A stretch of DNA of 64,000 nucleotides from Bacillota bacterium (GCA_023400055.1 JAEXFN010000023.1:1-64000), one strand, 5' to 3'. Positions 17,326-26,592 are shown, numbered from the stretch's first letter. Made by a program: numbers and translations. The notes: a model not told the origin generated them from the sequence alone.

Positions 17326-17856
17326 CGTCATCCTCCATGATCTTTCCTGATAGTTGATATTCCTGCCAAACCGAAATCCCATTCATCCCGGGACCCTTCA
17401 TCGCGGTCGGTTCCCGATTAACCCGAGCCGATCATCGCCGCCATTTATCGCCCTTCTTTCCCATGGGTCCGGACTATCCCGCCCAACTCGAATAATTTCC
17501 AAAACTTACCCTAAATTTTTACTGATCCGATCGGACCGGCCGCCAACCGTTCCAACGCCGCCGGCCGGCCCGTCCTTCGCATCGATCTTCGATTACCAAT
17601 ATTTTATCGGTATTTACTAAAATATTCTTACGGGTTTTTTAAGTTTAAAATCCAGCGCTCCCCACCAGATTCACGGCAGAAAACTGCCGCGCCGCGATCG
17701 GGTGACGTTTCCCCATTTCATCCCGATCCGCCATCGGTTTTGTTTACGATCGCATGACCAATTTGTCATTTGAATTTAATATCGGCACAAACCCCAATTG
17801 CAACAATATTTATTTCTTGCTGCAGGATCAAATTGGTAAAGCCCATCCTTCCTTCG
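17326..17856. other. Gene-free stretch upstream of the chemoreceptor
   Basis: No credible coding region. A short hairpin CGGCAG/CTGCCG sits at 17674-17689, and AT-rich sequence around 17590-17650 may contain the chemoreceptor promoter, but I cannot assign boxes with confidence. Confidence 0.5.
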
Positions 17857-18129
17857 GCCGCGAAATGAGCATATTCAGTTACGAAACCAGTTCGTTCAGT
17901 TACGGAGTATTCTTATTTTGTTACGAAATCAGTTCATTCAGTTACTGAATGAGCATATTTAGTTACTGAATCAGTTCATTTAGTTACCGAATATGCTTAT
18001 TCAGTTACTGAATCAGTTCGTTCAATTACCGAACGAGCATATTCAGTTGCTGAATCAGTTCATTTAGTTACCGAATATGCTTATGCAGTTACGAAATGAG
18101 CATGTTCAGTTATTAAATATGCTTATGCA
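17857..18129. repeat. 21-bp tandem array, family 2 (array R3)
   Basis: Thirteen contiguous 21-bp units, twelve of them strictly in phase from 17878 to 18129. The unit begins GTTACYGAAT and ends in ATTCA or ATGCA, so each junction forms an imperfect dyad (TGAAT...ATTCA). No spacers. It sits just beyond the two terminators that end the liv/aldo-keto reductase unit and about 530 bp upstream of the chemoreceptor start. Confidence 0.95.
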
Positions 18130-18191
18130 GTCATCATCCGGACCGGATTGGCGACGGATGATCCGTCGGCCGGCGGCGCATCGGAATCAAA

Positions 18192-18222
18192 AAGACCTTG
18201 GCGCAGCTGCGGCAAAGGTCTT
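18192..18222 (-). terminator. Distal terminator of the liv/aldo-keto reductase unit
   Basis: AAGACCTT (18192-18199) and AAGGTCTT (18215-18222). Five T follow on the minus strand. Confidence 0.6.
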
Positions 18223-18243
18223 CCCGACCGGGCGGTCCAAAAA

Positions 18244-18268
18244 AAAGCCGCCCCGAACGGACGGCTTT
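18244..18268 (-). terminator. Proximal terminator of the liv/aldo-keto reductase unit
   Basis: AAAGCCG (18244-18250) and CGGCTTT (18262-18268). A long T-run follows on the minus strand. Tandem with the hairpin at 18192-18222. Confidence 0.7.
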
Positions 18269-18400
18269 CATCGATCGTAAATTTGGGTTGCGGCTGAAAC
18301 CGCCGGCGGAACATGAATCCTCCGGCCGCTGGCGGCGTTCGGCGGCAAGCGGAAGCTCCGGCAGCAATAACGCCGCCGGCGAATTTCGGTACGGTTCGAT

Positions 18401-19357
18401 TCAGGGGCGCAAAAACTCCCGCAGCTTGGCGGATTCATAGGCCCGGTATGTCGCCGACGTCTTGATCCACTCGATCAGCTCCTGCTCTTCGTCGTCCAGG
18501 CTGAGATCGGCCAATATCTGCAACGAACTCAACAGATGGGCCGTTTTGCCGGTTCCCAGAATGACGTTGGTCACCGGCTCCTGGGTCAGCAGCCACTTCA
18601 ATGCGGCGTTGGCCAGCCGGCTTTTATCCTCGATCCCGGCTTCGGCGGCCATCTGAAACAACTCGCCCTTCATGAACGCCTCCCGGGCAATGACGCCCAG
18701 GCCCCGCTCCCGGGCCAGCGGCAACACCTTCCGCTGCGGCGCGTGATCGGCGAAGTTATAATTGATGTAGATCGCGTCGAAGCACCCGGTGTCGATCTGG
18801 CGCAAATAGGTCGCTTCGCCGGAGAAGGTATCGGCGCAGGCGAACTGGATCAAGCCTTCTTTTTTGAGATTGGCCACGTTGTCTCGGATCTTGGCCAAAT
18901 AATCGGGGTCGTGGTCGAGCGCCTCCTGCATGAAGGCCAGGTTCAGAAATTCCAGCCGCTCCCGCCGCAACAGCTTCAGGATCCGCTGCACCTCGGCCCG
19001 CAGCAGATCATAGCGGGCCATTTTAGTGTTGCTGGGATCGTAGTGGTACACCATGCCTTCCGGCCGGGTCTGAACATAAATCGGGTAAGGCGGCTTGATC
19101 TCCTGCAGATTGCGGCCCAGCGCCTCTTTCTCCGAATCGTGGGTCACATCGAAGAAGTTGATGCCGTTTTCAAAAGCGGTCTGCAGCACCTGCTTCCGGG
19201 CGTCCTGGCCGAATCCTTCGAAAATATAGCCCGGCTGGATGGCCAGTTCAAAGTTCTCGTTAAAACCGCGCGATTTGCCGTTCGGCAAATATTCGTGACC
19301 GCCCATGCCGATGACCGAGAGCATGACGCCGGTCTTTCCCAATGTACGATAGATCAT
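18401..19357 (-). CDS. Aldo/keto reductase
   Basis: 318-aa NAD(P)H-dependent oxidoreductase of the aldo/keto reductase fold. The N-terminal MIYRTLGKTGVMLSVIGMGG strand and the substrate-site D-H pattern (NFFDVTHDSEKEALG) fit the family. The C-terminal NVILGTGKTAHL is the cofactor phosphate loop. The catalytic-tyrosine position of classical members reads as histidine (THDSE), as in a subset of these proteins, so reductase activity should be tested. The ATG at 19357 has GGAGG. Last gene of the liv unit, 73 bp after livF. Substrate unknown, possibly something imported by the transporter. Confidence 0.85.
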   Translation of the reverse strand: MIYRTLGKTGVMLSVIGMGGHEYLPNGKSRGFNENFELAIQPGYIFEGFGQDARKQVLQTAFENGINFFDVTHDSEKEALGRNLQEIKPPYPIYVQTRPEGMVYHYDPSNTKMARYDLLRAEVQRILKLLRRERLEFLNLAFMQEALDHDPDYLAKIRDNVANLKKEGLIQFACADTFSGEATYLRQIDTGCFDAIYINYNFADHAPQRKVLPLARERGLGVIAREAFMKGELFQMAAEAGIEDKSRLANAALKWLLTQEPVTNVILGTGKTAHLLSSLQILADLSLDDEEQELIEWIKTSATYRAYESAKLREFLRP

Positions 19358-19429
19358 GTTTCTGCCTCCGTATGTATCAAAAATCGGTTCGCGGAGCGCT
19401 GCCCCGGCGCCGGGGCAACGTCGGCCGGA

Positions 19430-20167
19430 TCATTCCGGCGCCGCGTCGTCGGCGCACTCTTGGCCCTTGAAATAGGACTTCAACAGCTCCTCATCCGCGC
19501 GCAACACCGCGGAATCCCCCTGGGAAACGATCTTCCCCACCGAGAGGATGTAGGCGTAATCGGTGACTTGCAACGCCATGTTGGTATTCTGTTCGACCAG
19601 CAGGATGGTCAGCCCGGTTTGGTTGATCCGGCTGATCGCCTCGTAGACCTGTTCGACGATGATCGGCGCCAGGCCCATCGACGGCTCATCCAGCATCAAC
19701 AGTTTGGGCTGGGCCATCAGCCCGCGCATGATCGCCAGCATCTGCTGCTCGCCGCCGGAAAGGGTCCCCGCCGGCTGCGAGAGCCGCTCCTTCAGCTTGG
19801 GGAAGAGCTCCAGCACCCGCTCGATTTCTTGCTTGATCGCCCGTTTCGAGCGGTTCAGATAGGCGCCCATGATCAGATTCTCGCGGATGGTCAATCCGGG
19901 GAAAACGCCCCGCCCTTGCGGGACATGAATCACGCCTCGGCTCACGATGGTCTCCGGCCTGAGCCGCTCCAGCGGCTGGCCCTGAAACTCGATCCGGGTG
20001 GCCGCACCGGTCTTCACCAGGCCCGAAATGGCCATCATGGTCGTGGTCTTGCCGGCGCCGTTGGGGCCCAGCAAGGCCACGAACTGCCCCTCTTTCACCT
20101 CAAGATTGACAGCGGCGAGCGCCTGGGCTTCGCCGTAAAAAGCATCCAAATGAGTGATCTTTAGCAC
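19430..20167 (-). CDS. livF: Branched-chain-amino-acid-type ABC transporter ATPase LivF
   Basis: 245-aa ATPase with Walker A GPNGAGKT near residue 33, signature LSGGEQQ, and Walker B LLMLDEPSMGL. Second ATPase of a HAAT-family importer. The GTG start at 20167 overlaps the livG stop by 7 bp. The family carries branched-chain amino acids, amides, urea or related small molecules. IclR and aldo/keto reductase neighbours suggest a carbon compound rather than leucine, but this is inference. Confidence 0.93.
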   Translation of the reverse strand: MLKITHLDAFYGEAQALAAVNLEVKEGQFVALLGPNGAGKTTTMMAISGLVKTGAATRIEFQGQPLERLRPETIVSRGVIHVPQGRGVFPGLTIRENLIMGAYLNRSKRAIKQEIERVLELFPKLKERLSQPAGTLSGGEQQMLAIMRGLMAQPKLLMLDEPSMGLAPIIVEQVYEAISRINQTGLTILLVEQNTNMALQVTDYAYILSVGKIVSQGDSAVLRADEELLKSYFKGQECADDAAPE

Positions 20168-20937
20168 TGCCGCACCGCTCCTTTTCCCAAATAAGCTTCG
20201 ATGACCAGCGGATCCCGTTCGATAGCGTCGAACGAACCGGCGGCGATCTTCTCGCCGTAGCTCAGCACCACGACCCGGTCGGTCACTTCGCGGACCAGAT
20301 CCATGATGTGTTCGATCAGGATGATCGTCAGGCCGGACTCACGCATGGCGCGGATCAAGCGGTCGAGATGACTGATCTCGGCGCTGTTCATTCCGGCCGC
20401 CGGCTCATCCAACAGCAGGATCTGGGGGCGGGTCGCCAGCGCCCGGGCGATCTCCAGCAACCGCTGCTGGGCGTAGGGAAGGCTGTGGGCGGTCATGTTC
20501 TCCTTGCCGGCGAGCCCGACGTAGTCCAGCCAGTGGAGCGCCTCCGCGCGAAACGCTTCTTCTTCCTGGCTGTGTTGCTTGCTCTTGCGGATAATATGCG
20601 CCAAGCCGAACCGGAAACGGTGATGCCCGCCGATCAGCACGTTCTCCAGCACTGTCAGTTGTTTGAAGAGCCGGACGTTCTGGAAGGTCCGGGCGATGCC
20701 GGCCACGCAGATCGCATCGGGGTTCAGGCCGCTGATCTGGCGGCCGTCGAGCAGAATCGCGCCGTCGTCCGGCTGGTAGACGCCGGTGATCATATTTAAC
20801 AGCGTGGTCTTGCCTGAACCGTTCGGGCCGATCACCGCCAGGATCTCCCGTTCCGCCACGGCCATGGTGACGCCCTTCAGCGCCTTGATGCCGCCGAACG
20901 ACTTGGTCATGTTCTGGATTTCGAGAATCGTTTTCAT
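20161..20937 (-). CDS. livG: Branched-chain-amino-acid-type ABC transporter ATPase LivG
   Basis: 258-aa ATPase with Walker A GPNGSGKT near 36, the long insert typical of LivG, LPYAQQRLLEIARAL as signature region, and Walker B LLLDEPAAGMN. ATG at 20937 with AAGGAG upstream. 3 bp gap from livM. Confidence 0.94.
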   Translation of the reverse strand: MKTILEIQNMTKSFGGIKALKGVTMAVAEREILAVIGPNGSGKTTLLNMITGVYQPDDGAILLDGRQISGLNPDAICVAGIARTFQNVRLFKQLTVLENVLIGGHHRFRFGLAHIIRKSKQHSQEEEAFRAEALHWLDYVGLAGKENMTAHSLPYAQQRLLEIARALATRPQILLLDEPAAGMNSAEISHLDRLIRAMRESGLTIILIEHIMDLVREVTDRVVVLSYGEKIAAGSFDAIERDPLVIEAYLGKGAVRQC

Positions 20938-20940
20938 GGA

Positions 20941-21885
20941 TTACGCTCCTTTTTGGAAGGTCTTCAGCCGGACCAGCAGTTTTTCCCCAATGGACTTCCA
21001 AGGGAGTAGCACCACGAGCAGCACGATCAAACTGAACAGCATCATGTAATATTCCTGCAGGAACCGCATCAGCTCCGGCATGAGCGTCAGCCCCAGCCCG
21101 GACCAGACCGAGCCGATCACCGATTCCTGCCCGCCGATGATCGCCATGCTGAACAGGTTGAAGGACTGCTCCCCGGTGATCAGCTCCGGCGACAGGAAAC
21201 CGGCGAAATGGGCATAGAGCGCCCCGGCCACGCCGGCGTAGAAAGCGGCGGCTACGAAGGCCAAGGCTTTCAGGCGGCGGATATTGACCCCCATCAGTTC
21301 GGCGGCGGTTTCATCCTCGCGGATCGCCGCCAGGGCCCGGCCCAGATAAGATTTTTTCAGCCGGATGGCCGCCACTACCGAAAGCAACGTAAAGGACAGC
21401 AGGATATAATACCAATGGATGTCCTTCATCACTTTAAAACCGCCGATCGCCAGCGGCGGTATGTTATACATGCCATAAGGGCCGTTGGTCAGGGACTGCA
21501 AGTTGATGACTAGGAGCCGGACGACCTCGCCGAAGGCCACCGTACAGATGGAGAGGAACGGCCCGCTCAATTTGAACGCCGGCACGCTGAGCAGCCCGCC
21601 CCAGAGTGAGGCGAACAACACGCCCAGCAGAATGGTGGCCAAAACCGGCCAGCCTAAGCTGCTCGAGAGGATCGCCGAGCAATAGGCGGCCAAAGCGAAG
21701 AAGGCGACGTGCCCGAGGCTGATCTGGCCGCCGATGCCGAACAGGATCACCAGCCCGATGGCGGCGATGGCATTGGCCAGGCCGCGGTTGAAAATGTAAA
21801 TATAATAGCGGTTCGGCAGGACTAACGGCACCAGTGCCAGGACTATCAACAAGAACCAGAGCGTAACGTTTTTGATCTTATGCAT
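20941..21885 (-). CDS. livM: Branched-chain-amino-acid-type ABC transporter permease LivM
   Basis: Polytopic inner-membrane permease of about 314 aa with eight or more hydrophobic helices and the EAA-like motif AIREDETAAELMGVN near residue 200 that contacts the ATPases. The ATG at 21885 is preferred (AGGTGG five bases upstream). A GTG at 21894 is possible. Immediately follows livH. Confidence 0.93.
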   Translation of the reverse strand: MHKIKNVTLWFLLIVLALVPLVLPNRYYIYIFNRGLANAIAAIGLVILFGIGGQISLGHVAFFALAAYCSAILSSSLGWPVLATILLGVLFASLWGGLLSVPAFKLSGPFLSICTVAFGEVVRLLVINLQSLTNGPYGMYNIPPLAIGGFKVMKDIHWYYILLSFTLLSVVAAIRLKKSYLGRALAAIREDETAAELMGVNIRRLKALAFVAAAFYAGVAGALYAHFAGFLSPELITGEQSFNLFSMAIIGGQESVIGSVWSGLGLTLMPELMRFLQEYYMMLFSLIVLLVVLLPWKSIGEKLLVRLKTFQKGA

Positions 21886-21894
21886 CGCATCCAC

Positions 21895-22785
21895 CTAAAC
21901 CTTTTCCGTGATCTCGAGCTTAAAGAGTCCCTTGGGCTTGAATAGCAGGAAGAACAGCAATAACGAGAAGGTAATCGCGTCCTTGTACTGCGAAGAGATG
22001 AAACTGGCCCAAAAGGTCTCGCTGATTCCTAAAATCAGTCCGCCCACGATGGCGCCGACGGGGCTGCCGAAACCGCCGATAATATTGGCGGTAAATGCCT
22101 TGGTTCCGAACATGACCCCCATGTCCAGCGTGATGAAAAAGACCGCGCCGGACAAGGCGCCGGCGATCCCCGCCACCAGCGAGGACAATCCGAACACCGC
22201 ACTCAGCATGCGGTTGGTATTCACGCCCATCAGCGACGCGACGGTCCGGTTCTGGGTAGTGGCCCGCATGGCGATGCCCAATTTGGTCCCCTTGAACAGA
22301 TAGAGCAGGACCAACATGACCACCAGGCAGATGCCGACGATCCACAACGTGTGGGGCATGATAAAAACGCTATGGAACAGCTCGATCGGTTTGTTGCCGA
22401 ACGGATTCTGAATGGTGCGCGGCGCCGTCCCCCAGACGAAGCGGGCGGCATTGCGCATGAAGATCGACAAGGCGATGAACGAAACCAGGGCCTTGATGGA
22501 AGGAGCGTTTTGTTTCCGCAAGGTATAGACGATGGTCTTTTCGATGAAGATGCCAAAGCAGAACATGACCGCCATCGTAATCAGCAAAGCGATGATAAAC
22601 GGCAGCTTTAATGTAAAAAGCAAGGTGTAAATCAGGAAACAACTCACCATGACGAACTCGCCGTTGGCAAAGTTAAAGATGCCCGCCGCGTTCCAGATCA
22701 AGGTGATGCCCAGCGCCGGCAGGGCGTACAAGGCGCCAATCGATATTCCGCCGATAAGCAACTGCAGGAATGTTGAGAATTCCAT
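21895..22785 (-). CDS. livH: Branched-chain-amino-acid-type ABC transporter permease LivH
   Basis: 296-aa membrane permease. N-terminal LLIGGISIGALYALPALGI and the cytoplasmic AMRATTQNRTVASLMGVN loop are LivH signatures. Start at ATG 22785 with AAGGAGG. Separated from livK by a long intercistronic stem-loop (22870-22911). Confidence 0.94.
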   Translation of the reverse strand: MEFSTFLQLLIGGISIGALYALPALGITLIWNAAGIFNFANGEFVMVSCFLIYTLLFTLKLPFIIALLITMAVMFCFGIFIEKTIVYTLRKQNAPSIKALVSFIALSIFMRNAARFVWGTAPRTIQNPFGNKPIELFHSVFIMPHTLWIVGICLVVMLVLLYLFKGTKLGIAMRATTQNRTVASLMGVNTNRMLSAVFGLSSLVAGIAGALSGAVFFITLDMGVMFGTKAFTANIIGGFGSPVGAIVGGLILGISETFWASFISSQYKDAITFSLLLFFLLFKPKGLFKLEITEKV

Positions 22786-22869
22786 TCGGCAGCCTCCTTA
22801 AGAAATTACTGATATTCCGGTGTGGTGCTGCGTTAAAAACTGAAGGGAGCTTGGGGTGTGGCCGATCAG

Positions 22870-22911
22870 GATTCGAGCGTTTGACCGGTTACCGGACCAA
22901 ACGCTCGAATC
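22870..22911 (-). other. Intercistronic stem-loop between livK and livH
   Basis: Perfect 14-bp stem: GATTCGAGCGTTTG (22870-22883) and its complement (22898-22911) around a 14-base loop. No T-tail. It probably halts 3' decay or lowers read-through, so the binding protein is made in excess over the membrane parts. Function is inferred from position. Confidence 0.65.
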
Positions 22912-22929
22912 AATCGCCAGAGACTGCCG

Positions 22930-24084
22930 TTATTGCTCGGTATTGCGGCCGATGATTACGTCGGTGACCACCCATTTGCCGTTCTTAAACTCGCCGATGA
23001 CCTGTTTGGTCACGAGATCACCGGTGGGGCTGCCCTTGAACTGGCTTTGAATCCCTTTGTATCTGATCTTCTTCAAGCCGTTGTTGATCGCTTCCGGAGC
23101 GGTGCCGTATTTTTTCATCACTTCGGCGACCATCTTTACCATATCGTAGTAGGCGGCCACGTGCGTCTCGGGTTCTTGGCCGTTGTACAGCTTCTTATAT
23201 TGGGCCACCCATTTTTGAACCTTGGGGTCGGGATCGGAAGGTAAAAAGTGCGTGACAATCTTGACGCCTTCCATGGCACCGCCGGGACCGCCCGCCAGAT
23301 CCACCACGTAGTCCAGGCCCAGCGGCGATCCACCGAACATCGCGGTTTTTAATCCCAATTCGCGGCTCTGCCGCAGGAACTTGGCGGTCTCGATCTCCTT
23401 GCCCAGCGCCATGACGGCGTCGACGCCCTTGTTTTTGAAGCTCAGGATCTGCGCCGTAAAATCGGTATCGCCGATGTTGCAGACTTCGACGGCCTTGGCC
23501 GGATTCTTCAAGCGGGTCAGGTTTTGCTGGATGGCTTCCATGAAACCCTTGCCGTAATCTTCGTTGGTGTAGATAATGCCGATCTTCTTAAAGCCTTTTT
23601 TGTGGACGTATTCGGCCAGGATCTGCGCGGCCACCACGTCATTGGCGCGCGCCCGGTAGATGGTCGGCACGCCCTGGTTGGTGATGCGGATGTTGGTGGC
23701 GGTGGTAATCTGGGGGATGCCTTCCTTGGCACTGAACGACATGCTGGCCAGCACCAAGCCGCTGGAATCCGAGCCCAGGATCACCGGGACCTTCAGATCG
23801 TAAATCGCTTTCTTGACCGCGTTGATCGCTTCGCTGGATTTGACCTGATCGTCGAGGAAGACCACTTCCAGCTTCTCGCCCTTGATGCCGCCCTTGGCAT
23901 TGACTTCGTCGACCGCCATCTTGACCCCGTTGGTGATGTACTCCCCGTTCTTGGTGAGGGCGCCGGTTAAAGACGTGACAATGCAGGCGATCTTCACCGT
24001 CTTTTCGGCCGCGAAAACAACGATTCCCGCCGCCAGAGATACGAGCAACGCCAGGACCAGACCGATTTTCAAACCTTTGTGCAT
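22930..24084 (-). CDS. livK: Branched-chain-amino-acid-type ABC transporter substrate-binding protein LivK
   Basis: 384 aa with a Sec signal peptide (KIGLVLALLVSLAAGIVVFAA) and a Leu/Ile/Val-type periplasmic-binding fold (KIACIVTSLTGALTKNGEY, then LGSDSSGLVLASM). There is no lipobox cysteine, so anchoring is not obvious if the cell is monoderm. The ATG at 24084 has GGGAGG. First structural gene of the transporter, downstream of the IclR gene. The 288 bp between them hold no other gene. The ligand is unknown. Confidence 0.93.
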   Translation of the reverse strand: MHKGLKIGLVLALLVSLAAGIVVFAAEKTVKIACIVTSLTGALTKNGEYITNGVKMAVDEVNAKGGIKGEKLEVVFLDDQVKSSEAINAVKKAIYDLKVPVILGSDSSGLVLASMSFSAKEGIPQITTATNIRITNQGVPTIYRARANDVVAAQILAEYVHKKGFKKIGIIYTNEDYGKGFMEAIQQNLTRLKNPAKAVEVCNIGDTDFTAQILSFKNKGVDAVMALGKEIETAKFLRQSRELGLKTAMFGGSPLGLDYVVDLAGGPGGAMEGVKIVTHFLPSDPDPKVQKWVAQYKKLYNGQEPETHVAAYYDMVKMVAEVMKKYGTAPEAINNGLKKIRYKGIQSQFKGSPTGDLVTKQVIGEFKNGKWVVTDVIIGRNTEQ

Positions 24085-24372
24085 TCGTAACTGCCTCCCT
24101 TAATTTTAATCTGTTTTCTATCTCCAGCTTTACCGGATGCGGCAAAGTCGGGGAAACGCTGGATGGGCAAAGCCGGTTCCATATTGCAAAACGAAATTCC
24201 GTAAAAAGGTTACGATCATGTAAAAAGAACGGCCTTTTCGCTCGACTTATCTCGCGATGTGGAACGTCATTTCACGATTTAGTTATTTTTCAAGCCTCCC
24301 GCTCCAGGCATGACGAACCCGCCGGCCCTCATTCATTGCCGGGCGCGGCATCGGGCGGCCGCCGGCCGGCCC

Positions 24373-25185
24373 CTAAAACCCCTTGGGCCGTTCCGGTCCG
24401 CCCAATTTCAACGAGAGTTCCCTGGCCCCTTCGACCAGGGAAGCGGCGATCGTGGCGATTCCCTTGTTGCGGATCCGGTTGGCCGGACCGGGAATGGTCA
24501 GCGCCGCGAAGACATTCCCCTCAAAGTTCCAAACCGGGGCGGAGATGCAGATCTGATCGTCCTGGATCTCTTCGTCATCGATCGCATAACCGCGTTCGCG
24601 GATCGCCGCCAGATCGACTTTCAGATTGTCGGCGTCGGTAATGGTTTTGGCCGTGAAACGTTGCAACGGCAGCAACGCGATGATCCGGGCCCGCGTCTCG
24701 GGCGTCTGGAAAGCCAGCATCACCTTGCCGCCGGCCGAGCAATGCAACGGATTGCGCTTGCCGATCTGCGAAGTGACCCGCATCGCCAGGTTGCTTTCCA
24801 TCTTCTCGACGATCACCGTCTCGATGCCGTCGAGCATCGAAAGGCTCACCGTTTCGCCGTACAGATTCAATAAGCGCCGCATGATCGGCCCGCCTTCCGA
24901 GGTCAACGACCGGGCCAGCACCACGTGGGCGCCCAGCGAATGGACTTTCAGGCCCAACCGGTAACAGCCGGTCTCGCTGACCTGATCGATGAAACCCCGC
25001 TGCGCCAGGGCGCTGAGCAAGCGATGGACGGTACTTTTGGGCAAGCCGAGATTTTGACTGATCTGATTGATGCTCTGTTGCTCACAGCCGCCGGCTTCAA
25101 AGGAGAGTAAAATTTGCAACGCCCGGTCCACCGACTGAACCAGCGGTGCCTCGTTTGCGGTTTTTAAAACGGCCAATCTGGTCAA
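24373..25185 (-). CDS. IclR-family transcriptional regulator
   Basis: N-terminal winged helix (LVQSVDRALQILLSF, then LGLPKSTVHRLLSALAQRGF) and a C-terminal IclR effector domain (HCSAGGKVMLAF, RERGYAIDDEE). I place the start at TTG 25185, nine bases after AGGAGG. The ATG at 25233 has no ribosome binding site and lies almost on the transcription start of the promoter at 25261-25289. The protein is about 270 aa. It sits directly upstream of livK on the same strand and probably controls the liv/aldo-keto reductase genes and itself. Confidence 0.88.
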   Translation of the reverse strand: MTRLAVLKTANEAPLVQSVDRALQILLSFEAGGCEQQSINQISQNLGLPKSTVHRLLSALAQRGFIDQVSETGCYRLGLKVHSLGAHVVLARSLTSEGGPIMRRLLNLYGETVSLSMLDGIETVIVEKMESNLAMRVTSQIGKRNPLHCSAGGKVMLAFQTPETRARIIALLPLQRFTAKTITDADNLKVDLAAIRERGYAIDDEEIQDDQICISAPVWNFEGNVFAALTIPGPANRIRNKGIATIAASLVEGARELSLKLGGPERPKGF

Positions 25186-25237
25186 ACCCTGGAAACCTCC
25201 TAACGATGATGCCAATCTTGTTTGGCGTTCCATATTA

Positions 25238-25289
25238 TAGAATGATATTCCAATAATAATAAGATACTACCATCCGCGATTCAAGTCAA
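25238..25289 (-). promoter_or_regulatory. IclR gene promoter with operator dyad at the transcription start
   Basis: Minus strand TTGACT (25284-25289), exactly 17 bp, TATCTT (25261-25266). The dyad GAAT-ATC-ATTC (25240-25250, flanks extend to 25238-25252) covers about +2 to +16, a repressor position. The spacing of the inverted arms fits IclR-type sites. Confidence 0.55.
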
Positions 25290-25331
25290 GCCATCCGCAT
25301 CAAAGTCGTCAGAATATTTTCAGTCTATCCC

Positions 25332-25625
25332 ATCAACGAATGAACCGCTTCGGTAACCAACCGGATATCCACTGAGATCGAATGGGCCTCTTTAGCTGCT
25401 GAAGATACCTGCGCTGTAACGGAGCGAACCGATTCAGCAACTGAATGAATATGTTTAGTAACCGAATGAACTCATTCAGTTACTAAACGAAAACATTCAG
25501 TTACCAAATGAACAGTTTTAGTAACTGAATGAACATGTTCAGTAACCGAACGAGCATATTCAGTGACAAAATGAAAACATTCAGTTACTGAAGGAACAGC
25601 TTCAGCAACTGAATAAGCAGCTTGG
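25332..25625. repeat. 21-bp tandem array, family 2 (array R4)
   Basis: Ten good 21-bp units from 25416 to 25625 (GTTACTGAAT then GAACATRTTCA) and four decayed units in the same phase before them (25332-25415). Same consensus as the array at 17857-18129. It lies between the IclR promoter and the terminator of the SDR gene. No spacers, no coding sense. Confidence 0.95.
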
Positions 25626-25680
25626 ATAGTTGGGAATGGATCTCCGGGAACAAAACGGGAACCCGGCCCGGAAAAAGCGC

Positions 25681-25709
25681 GGGCTGTCCCTCGTTGTGAA
25701 AGACAGCCC
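25681..25709 (-). terminator. Terminator of the sugar-catabolic operon
   Basis: GGGCTGTC (25681-25688) and GACAGCCC (25702-25709). TTTTT follows four bases later on the minus strand. 20 bp past the SDR stop. Confidence 0.75.
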
Positions 25710-25728
25710 CGTCGTAATCCGGATATTT

Positions 25729-26502
25729 TTATTGAATGGTATACCCGCCGTCGATCACCAGATTGGCGCCGGTGATCATATCCGCCGCGTCACTGGCCAG
25801 GAAGACGACCCCGGCGGCGACCTCCTCCGGATAGCCGAAGCGGCCGGCCGGAATCTTCTTTTTCATCGTTTCCCCGACCTCGCCGGCCCAGGCCTTCTTG
25901 CCGAGCTCGGTCAGGATGACCGTGGGCGACACCGCGTTGACCTGAATGTTGAATTCGGCCCACTCGATGGCCAGCACCTTGGTCATGCCGATGATCGCCG
26001 CCTTGCTGGCGCAATAGGCGACGTGCTTGTCGAGGGCGATCACCCCGGCCTGCGAGGCGATGTTGATGATCTTGCCGCCGTTGCGCTGAATCATCGTCTT
26101 GCCCACCGCCTGGGCGATCATGAACGGCGCCTTCAGGTTGATGGCCATGGTCTTATCCCAGTCCTGCTCGGTCAGGTTCTCGGCATCATCCAGATACACC
26201 ACGCCGGCGCAGTTGACCAGGATGTCGATCCGGCCGAAGCTGGCGATGCTCTCGTCCACCAGCCGGCGGATGCTTTCATGGCTGGAGACATCCGCCACCA
26301 ACGGCAGGGTCTTCGCGCCCAGCTTGCTTAGGGAGGCGGCGACTCCCTTCACTTCATCCAGCCGATCCACCAGAATCAGATCGGCCCGCTTCTCCGCGAA
26401 CAGGGTGGCGATGGCCAGGCCGATCCCGCTGGCCGCTCCGGTGACCAAAGCCACCTTTTGATCCAGACTGAAGTCCTTGTTAAAACCGCTAAACTCTTTC
26501 AT
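25729..26502 (-). CDS. SDR-family dehydrogenase (probable polyol/tetritol dehydrogenase)
   Basis: 257-aa classical short-chain dehydrogenase: cofactor loop TGAASGIG near 20, NNAG-equivalent VNCAG, and catalytic Y-x-x-x-K in YCASKAAI. ATG 26502 (MKEFSGF) is used. The longer reading lacks support. It is the last gene of the operon that encodes two sugar-binding proteins, permease, ATPase, DhaK, DhaL and the RpiB-like isomerase. I infer it oxidises a tetritol such as threitol or erythritol to erythrulose. Family alone would only say NAD(P)-dependent alcohol oxidation. Confidence 0.88.
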   Translation of the reverse strand: MKEFSGFNKDFSLDQKVALVTGAASGIGLAIATLFAEKRADLILVDRLDEVKGVAASLSKLGAKTLPLVADVSSHESIRRLVDESIASFGRIDILVNCAGVVYLDDAENLTEQDWDKTMAINLKAPFMIAQAVGKTMIQRNGGKIINIASQAGVIALDKHVAYCASKAAIIGMTKVLAIEWAEFNIQVNAVSPTVILTELGKKAWAGEVGETMKKKIPAGRFGYPEEVAAGVVFLASDAADMITGANLVIDGGYTIQ

Positions 26503-26592
26503 GACGGCAGCCCCTTTCTCGCCGCGAAGCGCGGCCCGGAGCAACGTTGGCTGCGGGCCGCCCCTGCGCGGGAAACCTTTCGTTTTTGAAAT

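Noticed and set aside
18536..20164. 542-codon open frame on the plus strand
   Set aside because: Runs antisense across the aldo/keto reductase and LivF genes. No ribosome binding site or motif.
24085..24372. Sigma-54 type promoter before livK
   Set aside because: GG and GC elements are spaced 11 rather than 10 bases apart, and no enhancer-binding activator is nearby.
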